A model generated the notes under the pieces. That model ran no database searches. It was not told the DNA's origin and saw only the letters and a list, made by a program, of their open reading frames with translations. DNA of 64,000 nucleotides, from contig NC_019902.2 of assembly GCF_000321415.2 (NCBI RefSeq), positions 2,294,001 to 2,358,000 of the forward strand, in the 5' to 3' direction. Position 1 is the first letter of the stretch; each line of letters begins with the position of its first letter. A program made the translations under genes and the position numbers. Source of the stretch: Thioalkalivibrio nitratireducens DSM 14787. GTDB lineage: Bacteria; Pseudomonadota; Gammaproteobacteria; Ectothiorhodospirales; Ectothiorhodospiraceae. Below are positions 56,383 to 64,000 of the stretch, in pieces.

Positions 56383-58794
56383 CTAACGCGTCGGGCACTT
56401 CGGGGTCTTGAGCACGACCCATTGGTTGTTCGCGGAGTTGAACTCCGCGCACTGGCTGGTCTGCAGCGCCCGATAGCTCCCGTCCAGCTGCAACGCCGCG
56501 CAGTCGAAGCCGGCATTGCACCCGACCTCGAGGAAGGCGAGCCGGCCATCGGGGTTTTGCTTGGCGCTGTTGGCGATCGCCGTCAGTGCCCCGACACTCG
56601 ACAGCGAGTTCCCGGAAAGGTCGAGATAGCTGAGCGAGGTGAGACGATCGAGAGTCGGGTTGTAGGCGTCGAGCACCGAGGCGAGCTGGTTGTCCGAGGC
56701 ATCGGCGTAGATCAGCGTGTCCTGGATGGCCAGGTCGAGCGCGGTGAGCGCATTGCCCGATACATCCAGCACCTCCAGCGCCTGCAGGATATCGAGGTGC
56801 TGAATCGACTTGAGCCGGTTGTTCGAGGCATCGAGCCGCACCAGCCCGGTGGTGTTCGACAGGTCGAGCAGCGTGAGCGCGTTGTTGGCAATCTTCAGGC
56901 TCTGCAGGTTCGGAAGCGGCAGCGCGTACTGCTCGATCCGGTTGGCGCTCAGGTCCAGGCTCAGCAGCGAAGTGAAGTGCTCGAGCCCGGTGAGATCCTC
57001 GATCTGCCGTCCAGGGCAGCGGACCTCGGGCAGCGCCTGGGCAGTCTGTACCGTCACCTCTGACGGGTGCCCCGGCAGCATCTCCAGAATGCAGGACTTC
57101 AGATTGTCATCCTTGAAGTGGACGATGTCGCCGGGAGGCGCATCACAGGGCGGTTTCGACCACACCGTCCGCAACGCGTGGTCGGGGGGCGGCGAACAGT
57201 CGCGCGTCTGCCAGCCGGGGATGATCCACTGCCGGCCGGTGCAGGGGGCGACCTCGCCGTTCGGACAGTACACGCTCGCGTTCAGCACCGGAAACGTAAC
57301 GGGCCCGTACGCCTCCTGGGTGATGTCGATGGTGCCGCACCAGGCGAATCCCGCCTTGGGCGGGCAGCACTCGCCGCCCGGCGGCATCACTGCGGCCTGG
57401 AAGTCGGCGGCGGTGATCGTGGCGTTGCTGAAATCGCTGCCACCCAGCTGCGTACAGGTGAAATCGACACCGGTGCCGCCGCTGTCCGGGGTGGTCTTCA
57501 TGGTCGTGCCGGTGAAGCGGGCCTGTTGCAGCACCGAGCCGTGAAAGCTGACGTTCTCCAGGATGGACCCATCGAAACTGACGTCCGGCATGATCACGCC
57601 GTTGAAGCTCGTTCCCTGCAGGGTCGCGTCGTTGAATCGGGCCCGGGTCAGGATGACGCTGTTGAACTGGACGAAGTTGACGGCTGCGCCGGAAAAGTAG
57701 GTGTCGGTCAGGTCGGCTCCGAGCACGGAAGCGGCCGGCAGCGTACCGCTGGGCGTGAGGTCCGCATGGATGAAGCTGGCGTTCCTGAGGGTCGCTCCCG
57801 ACAGGTTCGCGCCATGCAGCACCGCGAAATTCAGCGTGGCGTGCGAGAGATTGGCTCCCCTGAACACCGCCTGTGTGAGATCCGCTGCCTTGCGTGGATC
57901 CCGCGAATCCGGGGTGTCCGGGCAGGCCTTGCCGTTGGGATTGTCCTTGTCGTCGCCCTTGGCTCCATAGAACCGCGCGCAGGAGAGCCCGGCGCCGGTC
58001 AGGTCGGCGTGCACCAGGCTGACGCCGTTCAGGGCGGCGTCGTCGAGCTTCGCCGCGATCAGATTCGCCCCGCTGAAGTCCACGCCGGTGAGATTGGCGC
58101 CGGTCATGTCGATGCTGCTGAAGTTCGCGCCCACCAGGATCGCGCCCGTGATGTCCTTTCCCTTCAGGGAGAAGGTCGAGGGGCTCACGTTCTGAAAGTT
58201 CGTGCGGGTAAAGTCGATCTGCCCCCAGTGGTCGGTGGTGATCGCGTTCACGTCCAGCGTGGCATGGCTGAAATCCGTGCGGCAGCCGTCGCCGGCGGCG
58301 ATCTTCTGCAGCGGCCCGAACTCCGCGTGCATCAGCGACGTGCCCGAGAAGTCGGTGCAGCGGAACTCGGCGAAGGTGAAGCGGGTGGCGTTCAGGATCG
58401 CGTCGATGAAACAGGTCTCGTAGAGCACCGCGCCGGAGAAATTCACAGGCCCGAAACCGGAGGGGCCCAGGTCGGCTCCCCTGAAGCTGGCACCGGTCAG
58501 GTCCTGGCCGTCGAAGCGGGCCCCCTTCAGGATCGCGTTCTCGAAGTTGGCGCCCCGCAACGAGCCGGCCGGGCGGTCATGGAAGTTGCGGTTGGTGAGA
58601 TCCTGCCCCGAGTAGTCCGGGCCCGAGGGCGCAACAGGACAGGCCGAGCGATACTCGAGACTGGGCGGCTGGTGTGCGTCTCGTAACGGGGCGTCGGCTG
58701 CGAACGCCGCCGATCCACCTGCCAGCATGAGCACGAATCCAGCAGCGCGTACACTCGATCCGGGCCCGGCAACGGCCAGCAATGCTCTGAACAT
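56383..58794 (-). CDS. Exported pentapeptide-repeat plus leucine-rich-repeat protein
   Basis: 803 residues from ATG 58794. The signal peptide is AAGFVLMLAGGSAAFAADAP. Pentapeptide repeats run from about 55 to 470 in several blocks (LRGANFENAILKGARFDGQDLTGASFRGADL; LTGVDFSGANLIAAKLDDAALNG; VILTRARFNDATLQG). A cysteine-containing linker (GGECCPPKAGFAWCG, CTGRQW, CPGRQIEDLTG) leads to leucine-rich repeats at about 610-740 (LLSLDLSANRIEQYALPLPNLQSLKIANNALTLLDLSNTTGLVRLDASNNRL). First gene of the three-gene cassette. Both repeat types bind proteins; the partner is unknown. The ribosome site is weak. Confidence 0.83.
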   Translation of the reverse strand: MFRALLAVAGPGSSVRAAGFVLMLAGGSAAFAADAPLRDAHQPPSLEYRSACPVAPSGPDYSGQDLTNRNFHDRPAGSLRGANFENAILKGARFDGQDLTGASFRGADLGPSGFGPVNFSGAVLYETCFIDAILNATRFTFAEFRCTDFSGTSLMHAEFGPLQKIAAGDGCRTDFSHATLDVNAITTDHWGQIDFTRTNFQNVSPSTFSLKGKDITGAILVGANFSSIDMTGANLTGVDFSGANLIAAKLDDAALNGVSLVHADLTGAGLSCARFYGAKGDDKDNPNGKACPDTPDSRDPRKAADLTQAVFRGANLSHATLNFAVLHGANLSGATLRNASFIHADLTPSGTLPAASVLGADLTDTYFSGAAVNFVQFNSVILTRARFNDATLQGTSFNGVIMPDVSFDGSILENVSFHGSVLQQARFTGTTMKTTPDSGGTGVDFTCTQLGGSDFSNATITAADFQAAVMPPGGECCPPKAGFAWCGTIDITQEAYGPVTFPVLNASVYCPNGEVAPCTGRQWIIPGWQTRDCSPPPDHALRTVWSKPPCDAPPGDIVHFKDDNLKSCILEMLPGHPSEVTVQTAQALPEVRCPGRQIEDLTGLEHFTSLLSLDLSANRIEQYALPLPNLQSLKIANNALTLLDLSNTTGLVRLDASNNRLKSIQHLDILQALEVLDVSGNALTALDLAIQDTLIYADASDNQLASVLDAYNPTLDRLTSLSYLDLSGNSLSSVGALTAIANSAKQNPDGRLAFLEVGCNAGFDCAALQLDGSYRALQTSQCAEFNSANNQWVVLKTPKCPTR

Positions 58795-59273
58795 CCCTGG
58801 CACCCCGCGTACGGTTGGTTGGCAGGCACTCGGCTCCGTTGGCCGGAACCAGCCGCAGAATCGTTGCTAGCAACTCGCGCCGCCCGAACACCCCGCCTAC
58901 TTAGAACGCACGATCTACGACTTTCCGACTAGTGTAGTCAGCATCCGGCGTTTTTTCACCGGCAAGTCCCCAACGCGGCGCATGGGCGGATTCCCAGGCA
59001 GCAAGCGTGTGCCGTTTCCAGCGTCTGGACCGCGGCAAGGCCGTCGCCGGCAATGGCGTTCCCAAACGCAGCAGAGTTATCGCGGGCGACATCGATTTCC
59101 CCACGTCGAAACCGTGCCCAGTCGTGCGCACCCAGCGGGCCATGCCGCTGCCGATCCGTGGAACGAACCTTGCGGTCCAGCAGGCCCAGCGTAGCCCTCT
59201 GGGGTCACATCGGTGCGGGGCCGTCGCGCTCGACCTGCACAAGCCTCGACGCGAGGTAGTCTCCCTATGCCGG
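58795..59273. other. Non-coding stretch upstream of the exported-protein cassette
   Basis: About 480 bases that should hold the cassette promoter on the minus strand. I see no gene and cannot name promoter motifs with confidence. Confidence 0.4.
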
Positions 59274-59933
59274 TCAGCCGATCGATCCCATGGGTCCGGG
59301 GTAACTCACCTCCTCCAGCTCGCCGGTATCAACGTCGTAGATGAACCCACGCACCGTCACCGCGTCGGGCCCGCTGGCAGGAAGCCACGGGTGATTCTTG
59401 ATCGCCGAAATGCCCCGCCGAACGTCCCACGCCAGACGCTCCATGTTCTTGTCGTCGCGCGGCGAGTCCAGTGGCTCGATCGGGCCGCGGAAGGCATGGA
59501 AGGCAACCGGACTGCTCGAGGCCTTGCCGGTACTGACGAAGGTACGGCCAGTTGCCTGACCGAGCAGCTTCTCCGCGGCCGCATCGCCCTCGAGGCCGGC
59601 CTTGAGCAGATCGTCGGTGAATGCCAGCATGCCGCAGCGGGTGTGGTGGATGAGGATGATCTCGTTGGTGTTCAACAGGTGATGCGAGATAATCAGGCAG
59701 CGGATCGCATCCTCGGTGACGACGCCGCCGGCGTTGCGGATGATATGCGCCTCGCCGGTCTGCAGTCCCAGCAGGTCTTCGACGTCCAGGCGTGCATCCA
59801 TGCATGCGACGACCGCCACGCGCCGCGACGGCTGGATCGGCTGTTTGCCAGGGTAGCCCGGCATGTGTACCGGTTCGCCGCTGGCATATTGTTGGTTGTT
59901 TCGGAAAAGTTCGTCTGTATTCGAGGTCGCCAT
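59274..59933 (-). CDS. Beta-class carbonic anhydrase
   Basis: 219 residues. Zinc ligands are seen in [10 protein letters not shown] (Cys, plus the Asp-Arg dyad) and [12 protein letters not shown] (His, Cys). [24 protein letters not shown] is the conserved oligomer segment. The C-terminus [18 protein letters not shown] matches the family. The enzyme interconverts CO2 and bicarbonate in the cytoplasm. ATG at 59933 follows AGGGG by five bases. Long plus- and minus-strand frames over this gene are coding shadows. Confidence 0.95.
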   Translation of the reverse strand: MATSNTDELFRNNQQYASGEPVHMPGYPGKQPIQPSRRVAVVACMDARLDVEDLLGLQTGEAHIIRNAGGVVTEDAIRCLIISHHLLNTNEIILIHHTRCGMLAFTDDLLKAGLEGDAAAEKLLGQATGRTFVSTGKASSSPVAFHAFRGPIEPLDSPRDDKNMERLAWDVRRGISAIKNHPWLPASGPDAVTVRGFIYDVDTGELEEVSYPGPMGSIG

Positions 59934-60129
59934 GGTGTCCCCTCCAAGCCTGTCGTCTGATGGATGACGCGCATACTCTCCCGGTCGGCACGTTGCAGCG
60001 CGTTCGCGTAACCTCTCTTATAGTTGGGCGGGGAGCATTACGCTTTTGTCCCAGCCGAGTTCGGGCGCTGGACATCTGGGCCGGTGTTGAGTAGGGTGGC
60101 GCTGGAGACAACCGCCCACGGGAAACGCG

Positions 60130-61014
60130 ATGCCCCACTCCGCACCCCTGCCGCGCTTTTGCGGCCATGTCGTCGAGGAACCGCAACTGGATCTGATCCG
60201 GGGGCTGGTCGCCCGCTATCCCGGGCTCAGCCGCACGGAACTGGCCGCCACCGCCTGTGAATTGCTGGGATGGCTGCGCGCCAACGGCAAGCCGAAGACC
60301 GTCGAGTGCAGGGGCTTTCTCGACACCCTGGAGGAACAGCAACGGATCGTGCTGCCGGCGCGGCGGCAGAAGCGGGCCAAGCGGGTGGCGGTGGCGATCG
60401 CCTCCGAGGACCGGCCGGCGCCGGTGCCGATCCAGGGGCCGCTCGCGGCACTGGGTTCGCTGCAGCTGCAAGCGATCACCAGTGCCGAGCAGCGCCGCCA
60501 GTGGCGCGCGCTGGTCGAGCAGCATCACTACTTGGGGCATCGCATTCCCTTTGGCGCCCATCTGCGCTATCTCGCCGTGTCGGCGCAGGGGGTGGTCGGC
60601 TGCCTGCAATACTCGAGCCCCGCCTGGCGGCTGCAGGGCCGGGATCGCTGGATCGGCTGGAGCGACGCGCAGCGCCAGGAACGCTTGCAGCATGTGCTGT
60701 GCAACAGCCGGTTTCTGATCCTGCCCTGGGTGCAGGTCCCGAACCTGGCGAGCCACCTCCTGGCCCGGGGTGCCCGGCAGGTGGTGGCGGACTGGCCAGC
60801 GCAGTATGGTGTCACCCCCTGGCTGCTCGAAACGCTGGTGGACTCCCGCTTTCGCGGCGCCTGCTATCGGGCCGCCAACTGGATGGCGCTGGGTGAGACC
60901 ACCGGCCGCGGCCGCGACGACCGCCGCCACCGCCGTCATGGCGCCGCGCCCAAAAGCGTGTGGCTCTATCCCCTGCACCGGCACAGCCGGCGCTGGCTGC
61001 GCGGGGAAGGCTAG
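60130..61014 (+). CDS. DUF4338 (DruA-like) protein carried by a mobile element
   Basis: 294 residues: CELLGWLRANGKPKTVECRGFLDTLE, QHHYLGHRIPFGAHLRYLAVSAQGVVGCLQYSSPAWRLQGRDRWIGW, NSRFLILPWVQVPNLASHLLA, YGVTPWLLETLVDSRFRGACYRAANWMALGETTGRGRDDR, KSVWLYPLHRHSRRWL. This is the DUF4338 family, which includes DruA of Druantia but is frequent next to transposases. Conserved His and Arg residues suggest a nucleic-acid enzyme. ATG at 60130. The linked transposase and terminal repeat make an element-borne role most likely here. Confidence 0.85.
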   Translation: MPHSAPLPRFCGHVVEEPQLDLIRGLVARYPGLSRTELAATACELLGWLRANGKPKTVECRGFLDTLEEQQRIVLPARRQKRAKRVAVAIASEDRPAPVPIQGPLAALGSLQLQAITSAEQRRQWRALVEQHHYLGHRIPFGAHLRYLAVSAQGVVGCLQYSSPAWRLQGRDRWIGWSDAQRQERLQHVLCNSRFLILPWVQVPNLASHLLARGARQVVADWPAQYGVTPWLLETLVDSRFRGACYRAANWMALGETTGRGRDDRRHRRHGAAPKSVWLYPLHRHSRRWLRGEG

Positions 61015-61017
61015 GCG

Positions 61018-61535
61018 ATGGGCTGCGCCGCTCGGGTGCTGGAGCTCGACCCGCTGGAGGAGGTCCGCCGCATGGCCCACGAACAACTGGATCAATGGCT
61101 GGAGCAGATGCGGCCCCTGTTCGAACAGGAAAAGCCGCCCACGCTGCTGGAGCTGAGCCAGCATTTCACCCGCACCCGCCAGCAGCTGCTCGGTGGCGTG
61201 CTGCAATCGCTGGCCGATGCCCACTACGGTCACTGCGCCCGGGCCATCGATGGGTGGAAGCCACGCTGGCGCGGCTGGCCGCGAATCAGGTCGACGCGGT
61301 GATCTGGGGCCTGCACCGGCTCCAGGCCGATGCGTTCGCCAGAGCCGAGATCGACAAGCTCATCACCTACCTGCAGAACCACCGCCAGCGGATCGACGAC
61401 GACGCCTGCAAGGCCGAAGGCCTGCCGATCGGCAGCGGCGCGATCGAATCGGCCAACAAGTTCATCAGCCACGCCCGGCTGAAACGCTCCGGTGCCTGGT
61501 GGGTGGTGACAAACGGCAACGGCATGCTGCGACGC
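61018..61535 (+). pseudogene. ISKra4-like transposase, internally deleted and truncated
   Basis: The N-terminal part MGCAARVLELDPLEEVRRMAHEQLDQWLEQM...LQSLADAHYGHCARAIDGW stops matching near 61250. The next matching block, VEATLARLAANQVDAVIWGLHRLQADA...LPIGSGAIESANKFISHARLKRSGAWWVV, is the ISKra4-type C-terminus in a shifted frame. Several hundred bases that should encode the catalytic core are missing, and the last ~30 residues are lost at the GNAT junction. Confidence 0.75.
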
Positions 61536-61928
61536 CCGGTTGTCCAGTCGAGCGCACGCCATTACGAACGGCACCCTTGGGTCGGCCAATGCGTCCTGGG
61601 TAACCCGTCGTATGGCACTCGACCCGAATCCCGAGTTTAACGCAGTCGGCTCACCTATCATGATGTCGATATCGATCACGCTCGTCGGAATCTCCCAGAG
61701 GCCCGCTGCGTCCAGTTCGTCCCGAGAGGGGTGCTGCCACAGCACAACCCCGACGTCCCATCCATCCGCTTCGATGATGGCCCGCGATGCGCCATCAGCT
61801 GCTGGCTCGCTCAGCAGAACGAGATTGGAATTCGGATCACCCCATGCGGCACGGACATGATCCGCATGCAGCCACTGCTCAATGAGCGGCAAATCCTCGC
61901 GCGAGATCTCTCGAAGCCGCAGATTCAT
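61534..61928 (-). pseudogene. GNAT acetyltransferase, C-terminus lost
   Basis: MNLRLREISREDLPLIEQWLHADHVRAAWGDP...WEIPTSVIDIDIMIGEPTALNSGFGSSAIRRVTQDALADPRVPFVMACARLDNRAS is the N-terminal two thirds of an AAC(6')-like GNAT fold. The GSSAI loop stands where acetyl-CoA is bound. The expected tail is replaced by antisense DNA of the transposase remnant. ATG at 61928. Confidence 0.8.
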
Positions 61929-62133
61929 GGCCACCCACCTATCGATACGGTCAGCGTTGGCCGCGCTTCATTCCCTTCCTTTGGGATTCCCATGGCCGTC
62001 GCTCGCCCGCTCGGGTTAACCGGCCCCGCCACCCGATTCTCCCGCCTTGACCGAAATGGCGCCTACTGCCGTCCTGCGGTTTTCTCGGCGCCAAACTCCC
62101 GCAAAACGGCACGCCCGCCACTGCAGCCGACTG

Positions 62134-62496
62134 TCATCCGACGCTCTCAACCTTGTAGCGTTCTTGGACAAACCCATTATCGGACGCTGTCACCTCCAAT
62201 AGCGTCAACTTCTGCGCTGGAGAAGCACCCCCAAAGAGGGGAAGGCCGACACCGAGCAGCACGGGAATGCGGGTGATCGTGAGCTCATCAATCAGTTTCT
62301 CTTTCAGAAACCGCTGAATCGTAACCCCGCCGTCAATGTAAAGATGTTGCATACCCGCCCTGACTAACCGCCCAACAATCTCTTTCGGGTTCCCTGATTC
62401 ACGCCTGACCACATATCCAAGGTGCGCTGGGATTTCCAAATCAGAAGTGGAAAGAACCACCACCATGGGAACATCGAGTCCGACATTGTCCAGCCG
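62134..62496 (-). pseudogene. C-terminal half of a RibD/dihydrofolate-reductase-like protein
   Basis: VPMVVVLSTSDLEIPAHLGYVVRRESGNPKEIVGRLVRAGMQHLYIDGGVTIQRFLKEKLIDELTITRIPVLLGVGLPLFG matches the second half of RibD_C-domain reductases. The NADPH-binding N-terminal half is missing; the upstream sequence belongs to an unrelated frame. Confidence 0.8.
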
Positions 62497-62809
62497 GACC
62501 TCTGTCCGGGCCGGACAGGGTAAAGCACCCAGCGGCCCTCCGCATCGAGGGGGAGCATTACACTTTTGTCCCAGACCAAAATCCGTGCAAGTGACTGATA
62601 TTTCAGTGTTCGCTTCGTAACATGTTGATATATTGGTGCCGTATCCATGTGATGGCGCTGGGCCGAGAACCGCACTATCACAGGGTCGGGACAAAAGTGT
62701 AATGCTCCCCATCGAGGCGAAAGATCTCGATGCCCATCTCGTCGGGGTCCACAGCCCCAGCCATCGTTCCGTCCTTGCACGCGTGGAACTGCAGTATCCC
62801 GCCACACAT
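62497..62809 (-). pseudogene. Short unknown frame split by a MITE
   Basis: Before the MITE the minus strand reads MCGGILQFHACKDGTMAGAVDPDEMGIEIFRL. When the MITE and one copy of the 8-bp duplication are removed, it continues DAEGRWVLYPVRPG. The ribosome site is weak and the family is not recognised; it may not have been a gene. Confidence 0.3.
62551..62709 (-). mobile_element. MITE copy B, 8-bp target duplication
   Basis: 159-bp element with the same perfect terminal repeats as copy A (62551-62572 and 62688-62709). It is flanked by CATCGAGG (62543-62550 and 62710-62717). The interior, including CATCACATGGATACGGC and ATATCAACATGTTACG-like segments, matches copy A in opposite orientation. Confidence 0.92.
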
Positions 62810-63008
62810 TGGCGGGCATCAACAACCCTTCCCCGCGGGTGGTCTGGCAGCCGCAGGTGCTTGCGGGACAACAATGACCCCACGGGAATTCCGGGGACGG
62901 TACACCGCGATCACTGTCTGCCGGCGATGGCCGCGCTGTGCCACATGATGGGGGGCCACGAAATGAACCCGTGCGATCCTGCCGCGGCAACCCATTGGGT
63001 GCGTCATA

Positions 63009-63437
63009 ATGGCCAGCATGGCTCGCTCCCGATCACAAGCTCCCGATTCCGGCTGGATCACCTTCCTCGCCCACCTGCTTTTCGTGCTGGCCGCGTGGTC
63101 GGTGTTCATCAAGTACGTCTTTCCGATCACGTTCGCCCTGTTCACGGGCGAGGCCTGGACGGCGCATATCTTCTGGGACCTGTGGCCGGTCGCGCATGTC
63201 TGGCTGGGCTGGGCGCTGTTGACCCAGCCCTGGTACACGCGCTGGCTGGCTGTGGGCATGTCGGTCATCGAGATCGCGATCATCCTGACCCTGTTCTCCC
63301 TTTTTCTGGCCGAGCCGGACTGGACCCTCTGGAGGACCAACTGGTTCGTCAACAAGGTCTTTGTGCTCTCCGCCTTCGCACTGATTCTGGCTACGGTGGT
63401 CGTAAGACCTGAGCTTTTCCGGACGAGGTCGTCTTGA
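63009..63437 (+). CDS. Four-helix inner-membrane protein of unknown function
   Basis: 142 residues with four hydrophobic segments: WITFLAHLLFVLAAWSVFIKYVF, the HIFWDLWPVAHVWLGWALLTQP region, WLAVGMSVIEIAIILTLFSLFL and VFVLSAFALILATVVV. An Arg/Ser-rich cytoplasmic N-terminus precedes them. Its stop overlaps the next gene's start by one base (TGATG), implying translational coupling to the Tat-exported reductase, so it might be its membrane partner (inference). The true start could be the ATG nine bases further in. Confidence 0.75.
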   Translation: MASMARSRSQAPDSGWITFLAHLLFVLAAWSVFIKYVFPITFALFTGEAWTAHIFWDLWPVAHVWLGWALLTQPWYTRWLAVGMSVIEIAIILTLFSLFLAEPDWTLWRTNWFVNKVFVLSAFALILATVVVRPELFRTRSS

Positions 63438-64000
63438 TGGGTCATCGCCACTCGCGCCGAACCGCCCTGAAACTCCTCGGTGCCGGCATCGCCGCTGCCT
63501 GGTGGATGCCGCATCTGTCCCTTGCCCACTCCGGCACGCTGGTCCGCAAGTCCATCCCCGATGGCGGGCAGCTGCCGGTGATCGGCCTGGGTACCTGGCG
63601 GACGTTCAATGTCGGCCGCGATCCGCAACTGCTCGACGCCCGGACCGAGGTGGTGCGGGCCTTCTTCGAACACGGCGGCGGCCTGGTCGATTCTTCACCG
63701 ATGTACGGCTCCGCACCCGACGTGATGGGCTACGCACTCGACAAGCTGGGCAAGCCGGACTCGCTCTACACGGCCGAGAAGGTCTGGAGCCCGGCCGGCG
63801 GCAGCACGCGCGAGCAGATTGCCGATCTGTCCGAGCGCTGGGGTGTCGCCCGCTTCGACCTGGTCCAGGTCCACAACCTCACCGACTGGCGCGAGCACCT
63901 GGACGTTCTCCAGCGGATGAAGGCCGATGGCGAGATCGCTCACGTCGGCATCACCACCTCGCACGGTCGCCGGCACGACGAGATCGAGCGCATCATGCGG
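63437..64000 (+). CDS. Tat-exported aldo/keto reductase (C-terminus outside window)
   Basis: 188 residues visible. The N-terminus MGHRHSRRTALKLLGAGIAAAWWMPHLSLAHS is a twin-arginine signal (SRRTALKL). It is followed by the aldo/keto reductase barrel: LPVIGLGTWRTFNVG, the catalytic Asp and Tyr in VDSSPMYGSAPDVMGYAL, the Lys in LYTAEKVW, the His in DLVQVHNLTDW, and GEIAHVGITTSH. Periplasmic export of a folded cofactor enzyme suits the Tat route. It is translationally coupled to the upstream membrane protein. The gene continues past the right edge. Confidence 0.92.
   Translation, partial: MGHRHSRRTALKLLGAGIAAAWWMPHLSLAHSGTLVRKSIPDGGQLPVIGLGTWRTFNVGRDPQLLDARTEVVRAFFEHGGGLVDSSPMYGSAPDVMGYALDKLGKPDSLYTAEKVWSPAGGSTREQIADLSERWGVARFDLVQVHNLTDWREHLDVLQRMKADGEIAHVGITTSHGRRHDEIERIMR

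Larger units (their letters stand above)
60031..61535 (+). mobile_element. Remnant of a DUF4338/ISKra4-like element, right end lost
   Basis: The left end GGGAGCATTACGCTTTTGTC at 60031 matches the MITE terminal repeat with one change. It is followed by a DUF4338 gene and an internally deleted ISKra4-like transposase. The 3' side breaks at about 61535 directly into the truncated GNAT gene, and no right-hand inverted repeat is found. Confidence 0.75.

Noticed and set aside
60130-61014. Complete Druantia system with the giant helicase
   Set aside because: The DruA-like and DruE-like genes are 47 kb apart, on opposite strands, and the former is within a mobile-element remnant.
59329-61233. 634-codon minus-strand frame over the carbonic anhydrase and the DUF4338 gene
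   Set aside because: It crosses two real genes in wrong frames; the sequence is Gln/Arg/Ala-rich without motifs.

Overview
The window is GC-rich DNA from what looks like a gammaproteobacterium, possibly Ectothiorhodospiraceae or Chromatiales. The basis is the queA-tgt-yajC gene order, sequences very close to the E. coli tRNA-Leu(CAA) and tRNA-Thr(UGU) patterns, and many GTAG-led REP hairpins together with REP-associated tyrosine transposases (RAYTs). The genus cannot be fixed from sequence alone.

Layout. Positions 1-2970 are conserved core: yajC (partial), tgt and queA on the minus strand, then two tRNAs on the plus strand. From 3.4 to 42.5 kb there is an accessory, defence-like island. It starts with a minus-strand pair, an SF1 helicase with a RelE-like N-terminus and a 2141-residue DUF1998 helicase with a nuclease-like C-terminus (DruE-like). 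Then come a Fic enzyme, an IS1182 element inserted into a REP hairpin, VapBC, an orphan MNT nucleotidyltransferase, a ParDE-like pair, a RAYT with several partial copies of its own 5' region, an AT-rich Mrr-like endonuclease and an AT-rich SIR2 protein. A DISARM-like pair follows (large N6-adenine methyltransferase and DrmD-like SNF2 helicase) with a second RAYT between its genes. A plus-strand SNF2 ATPase, a hypothetical gene inside a 1.7-kb duplication, a second Fic with an altered active-site motif, a helicase remnant and a second VapBC complete the island.

From 43 to 50.7 kb are small envelope or periplasmic proteins, a cupin, the damaged second copy of the 1.7-kb duplication, a multiply frameshifted IS110 and a 5'-nucleotidase remnant. 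From 50.8 to 58.8 kb is a three-gene minus-strand cassette: two exported pentapeptide-repeat proteins (one with leucine-rich repeats, one Gly-rich) flank a 1111-residue protein of unknown function with internal hydrophobic segments. This is the least explained intact unit in the window. From 59.3 kb to the end are a beta-carbonic anhydrase, the remnant of a DUF4338/ISKra4-like element, broken GNAT and RibD-like genes, a MITE, a small membrane protein and a Tat-exported aldo/keto reductase (partial).

Mobile DNA explains much of the structure. REP hairpins fill most gaps. Two 158-159-bp MITEs have 8-bp target duplications and share their terminal sequence with the left end of the DUF4338 element. 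A GTGGGTGTCTCAC-type repeat sits at the edges of truncated genes. Many single-base frameshifts and one Illumina-adapter-like 16-mer at 38365-38380 mean that part of the apparent decay could be assembly error.
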